From Reichenbachiella sp. (lineage in GTDB: Bacteria > Bacteroidota > Bacteroidia > Cytophagales > Cyclobacteriaceae), in the NCBI RefSeq assembly GCF_033344935.1, contig NZ_JAWPMM010000001.1, positions 2,528,001 through 2,592,000 on the forward strand: a stretch of DNA of 64,000 nucleotides. Direction: 5' to 3'. Under the pieces are notes generated by a model that was not told the DNA's origin, made no database searches, and was given only the letters and a program-made list of their open reading frames with translations. Numbering within the stretch: position 1 is the first letter of the stretch; each line of letters begins with the position of its first letter. The position numbers and the translations under genes are program-made. Below are positions 8,096 through 17,309 of the stretch, piece by piece.

Positions 8096-9105
8096 AAATT
8101 ACACATATAGCAGCAGTTGGAATAGTCTTTCTTTCCATTTTATGGTTCACTACATTTAGTGTGATGGCCTTGGTTTTAGGACTGGTATTTTTCTTTTTAC
8201 TATGGTTGAATACTTTCAATTATTTGTCTGGTAAAAATTTTTTATTGGACATCTGGCATTACTATTCTACGACTAGTAAGTCGCTTCAATATTGGGATGA
8301 CTTTTGCGAAACAAACAAGAATAAATCAGATGTGATAGTTTCTTTGTCTACCATTCCGAGTAGGATATCTGAGATTGTTCCTACACTTAAAAGCTTGCTA
8401 GCACAAAAAAGAGCACCTAAAAAAATCCATCTTTATGTTCCTGAATTGTCAATGCGAGAGCAGGTGGGGTATAACATTCCAAAGGAAATTGAAGGTCTGA
8501 AGTGTTTGGAAGTAATAAGGACTGAAAAGGATTGGGGGCCAAGCACAAAATTTATTCCAGCAGTCGAGACACTTTTTCCAGATCAAAAGATATTGGTGGT
8601 GGATGACGATAATATGTATCCCAGAAATATGCTAAGAGATTTCGATAAAGCTTCCGATGATAACCCAGACTGGATGTTGACATCTAGTGGTTGGAGAGTT
8701 CCTGAAGATTTGGTGGACAGAGATTCCACTTTCTGGGCAAACGTTAGACTTCAGGCCCCGGTTCCAGTACCTACTACTAGAGTTAATGATTATTATCCTA
8801 TCGACATTGTTCAAGGCTATTCAGGTTTCTTGATACGTCCCCGTTTTTTTGATCTTGAAGAATTGAAGAATTACCCCGAGGAACCAATTGCTTTGAAGTA
8901 TGTAGATGATGTTTGGGTAAGTGCGCATGCAAAGGCCCCAAAATATGTGCTTCCATCCAGAAGATTTTGCTACACGCCTTTTTGGAAGACAGACTTTTTT
9001 AAAGCCAATAGTCTGGCGTCTATCAATAATCATGGGAAGGAAAACGATGAGGATAGGAATAACTCGATTGCATTGAGATACTTTAAGGATAAGTGGAGTA
9101 AATAA
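8092..9105 (+). CDS. Membrane-anchored GT-A glycosyltransferase
   Basis: 337 residues. Two hydrophobic segments at about residues 5-45 form an N-terminal anchor. The rest looks like a GT-A domain: VIVSLSTIPSRISEIVPTLK is the first nucleotide-binding unit, VVDDDNMYPRNML near residue 168 is a DxD motif, and YVDDVWVSAHAKAPKYVLPS supplies the C-terminal acidic region. It overlaps the preceding gene by 4 bases (ATGA) and is followed after 8 bases by a multi-pass transferase gene. I recognise the fold class but not a specific CAZy family; related sequences are usually annotated as hypothetical glycosyltransferases in polysaccharide loci. Confidence 0.65.
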   Translation: MKITHIAAVGIVFLSILWFTTFSVMALVLGLVFFFLLWLNTFNYLSGKNFLLDIWHYYSTTSKSLQYWDDFCETNKNKSDVIVSLSTIPSRISEIVPTLKSLLAQKRAPKKIHLYVPELSMREQVGYNIPKEIEGLKCLEVIRTEKDWGPSTKFIPAVETLFPDQKILVVDDDNMYPRNMLRDFDKASDDNPDWMLTSSGWRVPEDLVDRDSTFWANVRLQAPVPVPTTRVNDYYPIDIVQGYSGFLIRPRFFDLEELKNYPEEPIALKYVDDVWVSAHAKAPKYVLPSRRFCYTPFWKTDFFKANSLASINNHGKENDEDRNNSIALRYFKDKWSK

Positions 9106-9113
9106 TATTTGGC

Positions 9114-10490
9114 ATGTCCAATTTATTTGAGAAGGTGAGCATAATCCAATATTTCAAATATCTATTTGGATTGATGCTGTTTGTGGTCATCTGCCTTGCT
9201 CTATTTAGAAAGTTCGATCATGATGAGTTTGAAGCAGTTCACACGTCTTGGAAAATAATCAACGGGGAAGTCATCTATATTGATTTTTTTCAACATCATC
9301 ACCCTTTATTTTATTATTTCATTGCACCTGTGATATGGGTGGTAGGGGAAAACACAGAAACCTTATTGGTGCTTCGCATGATAATGTTTGGCTTGTATTT
9401 GTTGATGATATATGTACTATATCATTTTACAATGCAAATTTCAAATGACAAAAAAATTTCTTGGTTGAGCATATTGATGTTAGTATGTATGACCATGTTT
9501 AGCAATAAAGCCATTGAAATTCGTCCTGATGTGCCACAAGTATTGCTAGGAATAGTAAGCATACTTCTTTTATTTCAATCGAAGATTGAGCCTGGAAAAT
9601 TAAGGAAGCTTTCTTTTAGTGCGATTTGCTTGGGCCTGTCGTTTCTTTTTTTGCAGAAAACAGTTTTCATAATGGCGACCATTGGATTGGTTCAGGTGTT
9701 TTGGGTTTATAAAAATGATTTTAATTGGAAGCAACTGGTTCTCTATTGGTTGGTTTTTTGTTTAACAATTAGTCCTTATTATATCTATTTAATTCTATCT
9801 GATCAATTCGAAACTTATTGGTTTTATAACTGGTATTTGAATATGCATTTTGAGGGAGGTTTTTCGCCATTTAAAACAATTATAGATTCGTTTTATTATA
9901 ATCATTTCATATGGTTTTTTGGAATAGCAGGATCTGTAGTATGTGTGAAAAAGAAAAGAATGGATGCCTCTCTTTTAGGACTTCTTTTATTTCTTACTGT
10001 ATTTTTTGTTAGATCTCCGTATAGGCAATATTTCATGCCATTTGCTCCTTTTCTTTGTGTAATGGCAGCCATAGGGATGTTTGAGTTTCTTAAATTCAAG
10101 CAGTTAAAGACGATTGTTTCCCTGATAGTGATCGTTCCTTTGATTTACCTTATTTGGACAATTACGATATATCAAAATAAACCACAATTGGATAAGATTG
10201 AATGGGTGACATCACAGACCAATTCTTCGGACTGCATCTATGATGGAGATATATATTTTAATTTGTTTAGAAAAGATATAGATTTTTTCTGGTACAGTAC
10301 TGAGCCGGGTAGAGGTGGGCTGGGAACATATAAAAAATTAAAGCCTTATTCCTATAATATATATAGTGCCATAGAGGAATATAAACCCAAAATTATATCT
10401 GACACTTTTATTGATACCTCAAATAAGATAATTGAGAAGAACTATAATCAGTCGTCAGTATATCCAGAGCTGTATGTGCGTCAACAATAA
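9114..10490 (+). CDS. Multi-pass membrane glycosyltransferase, GT39/GT83 (ArnT/PMT-like)
   Basis: 458 residues with roughly ten to eleven hydrophobic segments. The first periplasmic loop carries FDHDEFEAVHTSWKIINGE followed by IYIDFFQHHHPLFYY, matching the catalytic acidic loop and downstream HxP motif of lipid-phosphate-dependent GT-C transferases. A short soluble C-terminal tail (about residues 365-458) contains DCIYDGDIYFNLFRKDIDFF. Members move sugars from polyprenyl-phosphate carriers to glycans, lipids or proteins on the periplasmic side. It ends the plus-strand operon and is convergent with the Wzi gene only 5 bases away. The donor is not predictable from sequence. Confidence 0.75.
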   Translation: MSNLFEKVSIIQYFKYLFGLMLFVVICLALFRKFDHDEFEAVHTSWKIINGEVIYIDFFQHHHPLFYYFIAPVIWVVGENTETLLVLRMIMFGLYLLMIYVLYHFTMQISNDKKISWLSILMLVCMTMFSNKAIEIRPDVPQVLLGIVSILLLFQSKIEPGKLRKLSFSAICLGLSFLFLQKTVFIMATIGLVQVFWVYKNDFNWKQLVLYWLVFCLTISPYYIYLILSDQFETYWFYNWYLNMHFEGGFSPFKTIIDSFYYNHFIWFFGIAGSVVCVKKKRMDASLLGLLLFLTVFFVRSPYRQYFMPFAPFLCVMAAIGMFEFLKFKQLKTIVSLIVIVPLIYLIWTITIYQNKPQLDKIEWVTSQTNSSDCIYDGDIYFNLFRKDIDFFWYSTEPGRGGLGTYKKLKPYSYNIYSAIEEYKPKIISDTFIDTSNKIIEKNYNQSSVYPELYVRQQ

Positions 10491-10495
10491 TTGAT

Positions 10496-12088
10496 TTAGC
10501 GATTGACAAAGTAGGAGAGAGAAAGCTTCAAAAAGAAATTATCCGCATCGTTATCTTCAAACAAAAAATTGTTTCTGTAATTCCAATAGAACTGAGGGTT
10601 GATACTGAAATTATCAAACATACGAACGTAATCTATGCCTACAGTTATTTCATAGTCGGTTGGTTCATCTTCTACTCCAGCATATGCATTGACCAAATAG
10701 TCGTCATTAAATCTCATTCTTTGAAAAGTAAACCCCATTTTACCTTTCGGGTTGTAGAAATTTGCCCAAATAATATCTGAATTGGATCCCGGTCCAATTC
10801 CAGCACCTATAATTTGCCCGTTATGAGTGTATCCATTGTCTACTACACTGTGTACATAGTAGGTGGCACTTATGCCTGGATACGTGATTTGCAGTTGATT
10901 GCTGCTTAAAGTGGTGTTTTCATAGTTTATTTCCAAAAGTTTTCCATTATCAAGGTCAAAGGTTTTTGTTAACCCAATGGTTCTTGCTCTAGTTCGATCA
11001 GGATGTTCTAAAGCATCCATAATACTACCGAAAAAATCATTTCGCGCATATTCAAGATACATATTCAAACCTACTTGTGGAAATGCATATTCGAGTACAA
11101 AAGAAAACATCTGATCATATTCATCATTTTTTTGTAGACCCTTGTGTGTGTTTCTAAAAAACGCATTAAAAAAGTCTTTAGCAGATAAATCTCCTTCAGC
11201 CCATCTGGTATACATAATTCTGTTGAGTCCGAATGTGAATCCTTTTATAAAACTGGGTTGATAGCCCAGGGTGAATCCGGTAATATAGTGCCTGTTATTT
11301 TCTGCGATATCATCAAAGTAATCTGATTTGGACAATGCACCCCAATACCATTTAAATTCAAGCGCCCCAATTTTTGTTTGGGCTGGTCTTGCTGTTCCTA
11401 GGTCGATGTGAGGGAACCCCCCAGCATTTTTACTCATAATGATTGGGTTGTACCTTGAGGGACCCCAAGAAAAATTGGCTGTAGAAAACCCTAAAGTTGC
11501 ATTTTTATAAATCAGTCGAACTTCAGATTGCCCCCAATCAAATTCGTAGTTGGCTTCGTTTCCATAGCGCATAACCCAGTCAATAGGTCCTTCGGCGGGA
11601 TATGAATAGGGGTTCTTGTTAAGTCCTAAATTGGGGATATGAAAATCTTTATTTTGAGCATACCAAACAACTGGAGCAAAGGTGAAATGAAGAATGCCAA
11701 TGTTTCCACCTACACCAGCTGTTAGAGACATGTTAGAACCTCTTCCATTCCATACTGGCCCATCGTTATACCCTCTTGGGTACGCTGTGCTTAAAATGTA
11801 GGAAAACCTTGGGTCTAAAATGTAAAAATTATTCTTTTTAACATCTCCAAAATCAAGATCAAAATAGTCGCCCCAGATGTTCCAGTTCAATGAACTGTCA
11901 CTGCTGTAGGGTTCCATTATTGACGGCCTAATTATTATTTGTTTGGGAGATAGGTTAGGATTTTTTAAAGTAAGTGTTCTATAGTAATTTTCAGTATAGT
12001 CACTTGGATAAAAAACTTGAGCCGATGTGTTATGGGCCAAAGAAAATAGTATGAGTCCAATAAATAAAAAACTTTTCTTCGTGATCAT
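10496..12088 (-). CDS. Wzi-family capsule assembly outer-membrane protein
   Basis: About 530 residues from the ATG at 12086-12088, which gives a clean signal peptide (MITKKSFLFIGLILFSL to an NTSAQ cleavage region). A GTG at 12118 could also start it, overlapping the previous stop. The mature part is rich in aromatic alternating strands and ends in FLKLSLSYFVNR, with a C-terminal aromatic region typical of outer-membrane barrels. Motifs such as NLGLNKNPYSYPAEGPIDW and LGFSTANFSWGPSRYNPI fit the Wzi family, which anchors or organises capsule at the surface. It follows the Glf-like gene with no gap. Convergence on the glycosyltransferase operon supports a capsule or exopolysaccharide role. Confidence 0.8.
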   Translation of the reverse strand: MITKKSFLFIGLILFSLAHNTSAQVFYPSDYTENYYRTLTLKNPNLSPKQIIIRPSIMEPYSSDSSLNWNIWGDYFDLDFGDVKKNNFYILDPRFSYILSTAYPRGYNDGPVWNGRGSNMSLTAGVGGNIGILHFTFAPVVWYAQNKDFHIPNLGLNKNPYSYPAEGPIDWVMRYGNEANYEFDWGQSEVRLIYKNATLGFSTANFSWGPSRYNPIIMSKNAGGFPHIDLGTARPAQTKIGALEFKWYWGALSKSDYFDDIAENNRHYITGFTLGYQPSFIKGFTFGLNRIMYTRWAEGDLSAKDFFNAFFRNTHKGLQKNDEYDQMFSFVLEYAFPQVGLNMYLEYARNDFFGSIMDALEHPDRTRARTIGLTKTFDLDNGKLLEINYENTTLSSNQLQITYPGISATYYVHSVVDNGYTHNGQIIGAGIGPGSNSDIIWANFYNPKGKMGFTFQRMRFNDDYLVNAYAGVEDEPTDYEITVGIDYVRMFDNFSINPQFYWNYRNNFLFEDNDADNFFLKLSLSYFVNR

Positions 12089-12117
12089 AATTTCATAATT
12101 GGCTTTATTGTTTAACA

Positions 12118-13533
12118 CTATTGATTGAGAATGTCTTTTACATCACCTTCTTCCTGATATTCTGTATCTGTATTGATCTCCCAAAGATTTACATTTTGTC
12201 CATCAGTAATGTTGTCTGCAGCCAGGAGACCCATGAGAATTGAATGATCTTGATTGTTGTATTTGAACGATCCATATCGTCCGATAGGAACTAATTTATC
12301 AATACTATCTATATAGTTTTCTAGTATTTTAAGAGGTTCCTGATAGCCAGTTTCATATACAGGGTAGCATCTAGGTATTTTTATAACTTTTGAATTTAAA
12401 ACGTCCATCGATGTAGGAATTAAATCTAGTTTTTTAATCTCCTCTTTAGCGATTTGAGTAAGTTCGTCATCAGCGATGGACCAGATATCATCCTGCTCAA
12501 ATGCCCAAAACTCTAAACATATAATTGAGGTTTTTTTATCTCCATAAAGCGTGGGACACCAATTTCTAAAATTAGTAATTCGTCCATGTTTGACATCCGG
12601 AGAATGAACGTAAATCCAATTATCTTCGAACAAGTCAATGCCATCTATCTCTAAATAAACAAGTATGGTGTTTCTGAAATAGAGTTGGCTCGCAGCATCT
12701 TTTACATTTTGTGGCGTACGATCCAGTCCTTTAATGAGCGTGGTAAATGGCATAGTTGAAATGACAAAGTCAGCTTGAGCCTGTCCGCCATCGGAAAGTT
12801 CGATGCCATTAGCTATGTTGGATTCATTAACTAAAACTCTTTTTACAGGTTTATTCAAATGAATGGCACCTCCATTTTTCTTAATTCGTTCAGCACACTT
12901 TTCATAAAGTAAACCCGTACCATATTTGGGGTAAGAGAATTCGTCAACTAAGGTTTTATGCTTATTCCCGGCATTACCTTTTATGGCTGAAATAACTGCT
13001 CCAATCAAGGACAAGGTTTTAATTCGCTGCGCAGCCCAGTCGGCATCAATTTTTGAGCATGGAATGCCCCAAAGCTTTTCAGAATAACTTTTAAAGAATA
13101 TTTCATAAAGCTTTTTACCAAATCTATTAGTCACCCACGCCTCAAAAGTCACTGGATTTTTAATGGGGTTAAGACGTTGAAGTATATAATCCCAAAGAAT
13201 GCGAATAATTGTAAACGGATTGAGATTGAATAGGACGTTTGTGAATTTTAGCGGATACTGAAAGAATCTATTTTTATAATAAATACGGGTCAGTCGATTA
13301 ATAGCTGTGTATTCACCGTCTAATATCTCGGTGAAAAATTGATTGATTCTTTTTTCCTTGGAAAAAAACCTGTGAGGCCCCAAATCTACCCTTTGACCCC
13401 AAAGGTCAAAACTTCGAGACATTCCTCCTACAAATTCACTTGCTTCGTATATTTCAACTTCTACACCCTTTTTTGATAGTGCGTAAGCGCAGCTTAATCC
13501 AGCCGGGCCGGCTCCAATGATGATTATTTTCAC
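12118..13533 (-). CDS. FAD-dependent amine-oxidase/UDP-galactopyranose-mutase-like flavoprotein
   Basis: 471 residues. The N-terminus is a textbook FAD-binding Rossmann start (IIIGAGPAGLSCAYALSKKG), followed by VEIYEASEFVGGMSRSF and LGPHRFFSK. A middle substrate domain with FEAWVTNRFGKKLYEIFFKS and KLWGIPCSKIDADWAAQRIK and a C-terminal segment GRYGSFKYNNQDHSILMG complete a Glf/protoporphyrinogen-oxidase-like fold. Similar proteins in Bacteroidota glycan loci are annotated as UDP-galactopyranose mutase or NAD(P)/FAD oxidoreductases; a role in remodelling a nucleotide sugar is possible but not shown. It forms a two-gene operon with the Wzi gene and has the best promoter match in this region. 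Confidence 0.75.
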   Translation of the reverse strand: MKIIIIGAGPAGLSCAYALSKKGVEVEIYEASEFVGGMSRSFDLWGQRVDLGPHRFFSKEKRINQFFTEILDGEYTAINRLTRIYYKNRFFQYPLKFTNVLFNLNPFTIIRILWDYILQRLNPIKNPVTFEAWVTNRFGKKLYEIFFKSYSEKLWGIPCSKIDADWAAQRIKTLSLIGAVISAIKGNAGNKHKTLVDEFSYPKYGTGLLYEKCAERIKKNGGAIHLNKPVKRVLVNESNIANGIELSDGGQAQADFVISTMPFTTLIKGLDRTPQNVKDAASQLYFRNTILVYLEIDGIDLFEDNWIYVHSPDVKHGRITNFRNWCPTLYGDKKTSIICLEFWAFEQDDIWSIADDELTQIAKEEIKKLDLIPTSMDVLNSKVIKIPRCYPVYETGYQEPLKILENYIDSIDKLVPIGRYGSFKYNNQDHSILMGLLAADNITDGQNVNLWEINTDTEYQEEGDVKDILNQ

Positions 13534-13583
13534 GTTTTTCAGGGTGTAAATTGATGTACTCTTCGTCTATTGATAAGAAGATG

Positions 13584-13614
13584 CAAAGGTATAGTTAGAT
13601 CACGAGACTGACAA
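13584..13614 (-). promoter_or_regulatory. Bacteroidota-type promoter of the Glf-like/Wzi operon
   Basis: On the minus strand a -33 TTG (13612-13614) is followed after 20 bases by TACCTTTG (13584-13591), an exact TAnnTTTG -7 box at normal spacing. Transcription would begin near 13577, giving a leader of about 45 bases before the flavoprotein ATG at 13533. This is the clearest two-box promoter found by eye in the window. Confidence 0.6.
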
Positions 13615-13706
13615 CAGCGCAAAGTCCGAGGAAGTTGGATTCGGTAAGCTTATAGTATAATTGCTAAGTCAGTTTGTAGGAAGAAAGTATTTTCAAATGA
13701 ATGTGA

Positions 13707-14498
13707 TTACCAATCTACTTTTCTTAGTAGGTCAAGCATGCTTTCGTCCACGATCTCATTGCATCCTGCATTCTTTTCATCGAATCCAGATCTTCCTACC
13801 GGTCGACCTCCAGAAACATTTTGCCGAGACATGTACTCCTCGAGAGATTTAGTGTAATAATGGTTGATTCGCCAGCCTATATTGTCTTCCTCTTTTAGCA
13901 TTTCACCTAATTTGTACCATTTGTAGTGCCACCAATGTGCGCTATAAGCGAAACGATTACTCGAAAGAAAATCTCCATTGCCCAAATCTTTATGGTCAGA
14001 ATAGTTCTTCTCTCTTTTGGTATAAGCTTCTAGGACTGATTGATCTGGTTTTGTATCATAGCCATTGTACCCAAAATTGATTCTAGGAACCTTAACTCCT
14101 TTGATCTTTTTTGTATCTAAAGTCTTTAACCAATCGGTTAAATTATCCTTTCCATTAAGAGGAAATAGGAACTCATCTACATCTATTTTCATCAACCATT
14201 GAAATTCAGTCCGATAAGTTTTGGCAGCATGGGCAAAACCCATATGGTTTTTATTTCGCTGATACCATTTTGTAGCGCCATCATACTTAGTCCCATCCCA
14301 TTGAGTCCAAGGGTGACGTGTTACATAACCTTTTTCTTCGTATGGCTTTAATATAGATTTGGCTTCCTCGCCTCCATCCTGATCGTAGAGGTAGAAATGA
14401 TTGACTCCAACTTTGATATGATAATCCAACCAGTTTTTCAGATATGGATTTTCATTTTTGAAGTTTACTGCAAAGGCTAAAAAATGCTTTTTACTCAT
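13707..14498 (-). CDS. GT92/DUF23-like glycosyltransferase
   Basis: 263 residues, soluble. The N-terminus FLAFAVNFKNENPYLKNWLD and GVNHFYLYDQDGG match the opening of GT92 (Glyco_tranf_2_4/DUF23) enzymes, where a nearby E-x-x-Y/W-L-x-x-W-L segment binds the donor. WLMKIDVDEFLFP near residue 107 is the DxD metal motif. The family includes galactosyltransferases acting on animal N-glycans and many bacterial capsule or LPS enzymes. It is a single minus-strand gene between the flavoprotein and the plus-strand PLOD-like gene. The acceptor is not predictable. Confidence 0.75.
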   Translation of the reverse strand: MSKKHFLAFAVNFKNENPYLKNWLDYHIKVGVNHFYLYDQDGGEEAKSILKPYEEKGYVTRHPWTQWDGTKYDGATKWYQRNKNHMGFAHAAKTYRTEFQWLMKIDVDEFLFPLNGKDNLTDWLKTLDTKKIKGVKVPRINFGYNGYDTKPDQSVLEAYTKREKNYSDHKDLGNGDFLSSNRFAYSAHWWHYKWYKLGEMLKEEDNIGWRINHYYTKSLEEYMSRQNVSGGRPVGRSGFDEKNAGCNEIVDESMLDLLRKVDW

Positions 14499-14634
14499 GA
14501 TTGTTTCAGCGATAATACGAAGTAACCCAACATTTGTTCGGATTAAATATTAAAAACGAAATTACTAATTATTCTTATTCGATGGCTTAGTTTTGCCCGG
14601 GTTTTTAAGAAAATTACTGAGCCTTATATATTAC

Positions 14635-15486
14635 ATGAAAGTTGTAACCATTGCCACTGATCACAATCATCATCTAGAGCGTCTTCTTGTTTCTGCTAGG
14701 CATTTTGGAATTGATATTATTCAATTAGGGAAAGGACGAAAATACAAAAGTCATAATGATAAGACGAGATGGTTGCTGGAGTATTTTGAAGGTTTGGATG
14801 ATGATGAAATTGTTTTATATACGGATGGTTATGATAGTGTTTTTCTATCAGATCTCAAGTATATAGAAAGAGAGTTTCTTGCCATGAATCACCCATTCGT
14901 GATGGGGACGGAGCAGAACTTCAATTGTGATGCATCTCCATTGGCTAAACTAGACTTCTACTTAAGTTATCCAAAAGGAAAGAAGCCATACAGATTCCTT
15001 AATGCTGGAGGTTATATTGGACGAGTCGGATATGTAAGAGATATGTTGCTGCGCGTTGAGAAGGATGGTGAGAATGATCAGGATATGTTGAATCAATACT
15101 ATTCTAAAAATCATGGTACCATTAAACTCGATCACGATCAAAAAATATTCAGTTGTATTGCAGGAAGGTCAGGTATGGAAGACCATGACTATATGTTGGA
15201 TGCTGATGGTAAAATTCGAAATACAGTTACGGGTTCATATCCGGCAATACTGCATGCAGCGGGTAAAAATTTTTATGGACTCTATAAAGTAATCAGTCAA
15301 TTAGGTTTTTTTCCAGAGGAGACGTTTAACGAGAGAGAGATTAAGCAATATGAAAAATCAAGATTTTGGAATAAACTTACAGCCCACACTACTAGGGATA
15401 ATTATTTGTTTCATGCAATTCTCAAGGCCGTAGTTGTAATAGGTTTTGGAGTTACATTGTATTCTTTGATTTCACTGATCTATTGA
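14635..15486 (+). CDS. PLOD/procollagen-galactosyltransferase-like glycosyltransferase
   Basis: About 283 residues from the ATG at 14635 (a TTG 42 bases upstream only adds a hydrophobic stub). The sequence resembles the glycosyltransferase domain of lysyl hydroxylases: an N-terminal VVTIATDHNHHLERLL strand, EIVLYTDGYDSVFLSD with a DxxD metal site, then FLNAGGYIGRVGYVRDML and a late DHDQKIFSC, which match the LNSGGFIG and DDQxxY pattern of that family. One C-terminal hydrophobic helix (about residues 262-283) may anchor it. A methyltransferase gene follows after 22 bases. The fold call is fairly safe; the sugar and acceptor are unknown. Confidence 0.7.
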   Translation: MKVVTIATDHNHHLERLLVSARHFGIDIIQLGKGRKYKSHNDKTRWLLEYFEGLDDDEIVLYTDGYDSVFLSDLKYIEREFLAMNHPFVMGTEQNFNCDASPLAKLDFYLSYPKGKKPYRFLNAGGYIGRVGYVRDMLLRVEKDGENDQDMLNQYYSKNHGTIKLDHDQKIFSCIAGRSGMEDHDYMLDADGKIRNTVTGSYPAILHAAGKNFYGLYKVISQLGFFPEETFNEREIKQYEKSRFWNKLTAHTTRDNYLFHAILKAVVVIGFGVTLYSLISLIY

Positions 15487-15508
15487 ATAAGATTAATTTA
15501 CGATTTAT

Positions 15509-16282
15509 ATGAAAATTTCAATAAAGTATTATTTCGAGATCTTACTGGGTAAGGTGCTTAGCAGTCAGCCTAACGTCAGGAGCTATTCTCGATCGAATGA
15601 AATTCACACTGTGCAAAACAGAATAGCATCCGTGAATGTTCATCATCCTACTGCACTTTGTAAGATCATGAAACAAGAAAATAGTGATAAAGGAATTGCC
15701 AGGCATAACTATACTACGGTATATCATGCGTTGCTGTCAAATATGAGGCAGAAACAAATGGTTATGTTTGAAATGGGTATTGGCACCAACAATACGTCCT
15801 TTGCCTTTAATATGGGGAAGAATGGGACGCCCGGAGCTTCTTTGAGAGGATGGCAACGCTATTTTGAAAACTCAAGAATATTTGGTGCGGATATAGATGA
15901 AGGTGCACTTTTTGAGGAAGATAGAATTAAGACCTATTTCTGTGACCAGTTGGATGCAGAGGCTATTGCTGATATGTGGAGCAAAATTAGTCTCCAGGGG
16001 AATAAAGAAGCGGATATAATTATTGATGACGGTCTTCACACTTTTGAGGCAAATGTTTGTCTATTTGAAAACTCGATTGGTAAATTAGCGAAGGGTGGAT
16101 GTTACATCGTAGAAGATGTTACATTGGTTGATTTGGCCAAGTGGGAACAAAAAATTCAAGATGATTATATTGAGAAGTTTCCCGATTTAACATTCTTAGC
16201 TATTGAAATTCCAAATAGACCACTTAGAGATATTCAAGATAACAATGTCGTGGTTGTTTTCGATGCAAAGAGGTTTGCATAA
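15509..16282 (+). CDS. Class I SAM-dependent methyltransferase-like protein
   Basis: 257 residues. MFEMGIGTNNTSFAFNMG near residue 85 is the glycine-containing SAM loop, SRIFGADIDEGALFE the acidic end of the second strand, and ADIIIDDGLHTFEANVC plus GGCYIVEDVTLVDL the metal/active-site strands seen in the CmcI and macrocin-O-methyltransferase-like group. Such enzymes commonly O-methylate sugars in capsules and antibiotics. It follows the PLOD-like gene on the same strand after 22 bases, so sugar methylation of the locus product is a reasonable inference. No signal peptide is visible. Confidence 0.65.
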   Translation: MKISIKYYFEILLGKVLSSQPNVRSYSRSNEIHTVQNRIASVNVHHPTALCKIMKQENSDKGIARHNYTTVYHALLSNMRQKQMVMFEMGIGTNNTSFAFNMGKNGTPGASLRGWQRYFENSRIFGADIDEGALFEEDRIKTYFCDQLDAEAIADMWSKISLQGNKEADIIIDDGLHTFEANVCLFENSIGKLAKGGCYIVEDVTLVDLAKWEQKIQDDYIEKFPDLTFLAIEIPNRPLRDIQDNNVVVVFDAKRFA

Positions 16283-16305
16283 CTGAGATAGTATATTTGG
16301 GTTTG

Positions 16306-16713
16306 TTAAATATATCCCCACTCATAAGTGATGGACCAAACAACATCGCCACCCATACTATCTCCTTCTTCTATGATATAGTCAACTGACTCTCCATCTT
16401 GAAAAACTTCGAATTCAATAGTCCATCCGTTCGAAGTATCACAAGTACTGCACATAGCATTGACCAATTTGATTTCTACAATCGGGTCTACAAGATTGTT
16501 GATGAATGGATTAAGATCAAAGTTGATGTCTTGTTTTAATTGCCCTCGGTCAGAGGCTTGTTTGAACACTAATTCCCCATTTACAAAAACCTCGACCCAA
16601 TCATCTATTGAATGAAATAGGATTGCATTTTTAGCAGGTTGTGCATTTGAAATACAATAAGAAACCAAAACAAAAATGAAGGTAAGTGCTGATGTCTTTG
16701 AGGTAATTTTCAT
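16306..16713 (-). CDS. Small secreted protein of unknown function
   Basis: 135 residues with a Sec signal peptide (hydrophobic LTFIFVLVSYC ending at SNAQ). The mature part has DDWVEVFVNGELVFKQ, a pattern seen in beta-sandwich domains, and a CSTC pair that could form a disulfide. It lies convergent to the methyltransferase gene with 23 bases between them. I do not recognise a family. Confidence 0.6.
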   Translation of the reverse strand: MKITSKTSALTFIFVLVSYCISNAQPAKNAILFHSIDDWVEVFVNGELVFKQASDRGQLKQDINFDLNPFINNLVDPIVEIKLVNAMCSTCDTSNGWTIEFEVFQDGESVDYIIEEGDSMGGDVVWSITYEWGYI

Positions 16714-16920
16714 AATTATATTATAACTATTGGTTCAAACTATCAGGAGCTTTACAAATACTATTCCAACTTGTGAAAGTTGAGTAATTATAAGTTTTGA
16801 GAAGCACTTAGTTTGGTTGAGTCAACTGGTTCTGCTGGTACAAAAGTACAAATTGTTTTGCTTTAGGGCCAAGTGCTTAGTTAGATTCTAATTGATTCAG
16901 TACGCAGTGCTAATTTGATA
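16714..16920. other. Intergenic stretch upstream of the small secreted protein gene
   Basis: The 596-base gap between the genes ending at 16713 and starting at 17310 contains a tRNA, its terminator and a possible operator, listed separately. In 16714-16920 I see only AT-rich DNA that must hold the promoter of the minus-strand secreted protein; no reading frame of note and no convincing two-box promoter. Confidence 0.4.
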
Positions 16921-16954
16921 TAAAAAAAGCACTTACAAATTAATGTAAGTGCTT
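16921..16954 (-). terminator. Rho-independent terminator of tRNA-Asp
   Basis: A perfect 11-bp stem (AAGCACTTACA at 16927-16937 and its complement at 16944-16954) with a 6-base loop. Read on the minus strand, it is followed by seven T residues (16922-16928 complement). It starts 10 bases past the tRNA 3' end, in the right orientation to end its transcript. Confidence 0.8.
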
Positions 16955-16963
16955 GATTATCAG

Positions 16964-17037
16964 CGGAACGGACGGGATTCGAACCCGCGACCTCCTGCGT
17001 GACAGGCAGGCATTCTAACCAGCTGAACTACCGCTCC
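16964..17037 (-). tRNA. tRNA-Asp (GTC anticodon)
   Basis: The minus strand folds into a complete cloverleaf of 74 bases. The acceptor stem GGAGCGG pairs with CCGTTCC (one G-T), the D arm carries AGCTGGTTAGA, the anticodon loop is CTGTCAC with GTC at 17001-17003, and the T arm reads GGGTTCGAACCC. The next bases are not CCA, so the 3' CCA is added after transcription. Confidence 0.97.
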
Positions 17038-17175
17038 TGACCTCATTTTCGGTACTTATTTCCCTCAAATGCGATGCAAAAGTAGAGGCAATAAATCTAT
17101 TATGCAACAACTAATTCAGAATATTTTAAAATATTTTCATTCGATTTTTTTTAGTCATGAAATATCAGATTTCAG

Positions 17176-17194
17176 TTAGTAACTAACCGGTTCA
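17176..17194. promoter_or_regulatory. Possible operator upstream of the acyl-CoA dehydrogenase gene
   Basis: GTTAGTAACTAAC (17176-17188) is an odd palindrome with 6-base arms and it runs into AACCGGTT (17187-17194), a second perfect palindrome. It lies about 120 bases before the acyl-CoA dehydrogenase start. TetR-type fatty-acid regulators bind short palindromes in such positions, but no regulator gene is adjacent, so this is only suggestive. Confidence 0.3.
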
Positions 17195-17309
17195 ATATCA
17201 GGACATTTCCCTTTTTTGAAGACGAAGTTTCCATATTAATTTGAATATCAGCAACCATTCAATTATCTTCAATCTCAATTGTATCATACATTAATACCTA
17301 CTAAATATC

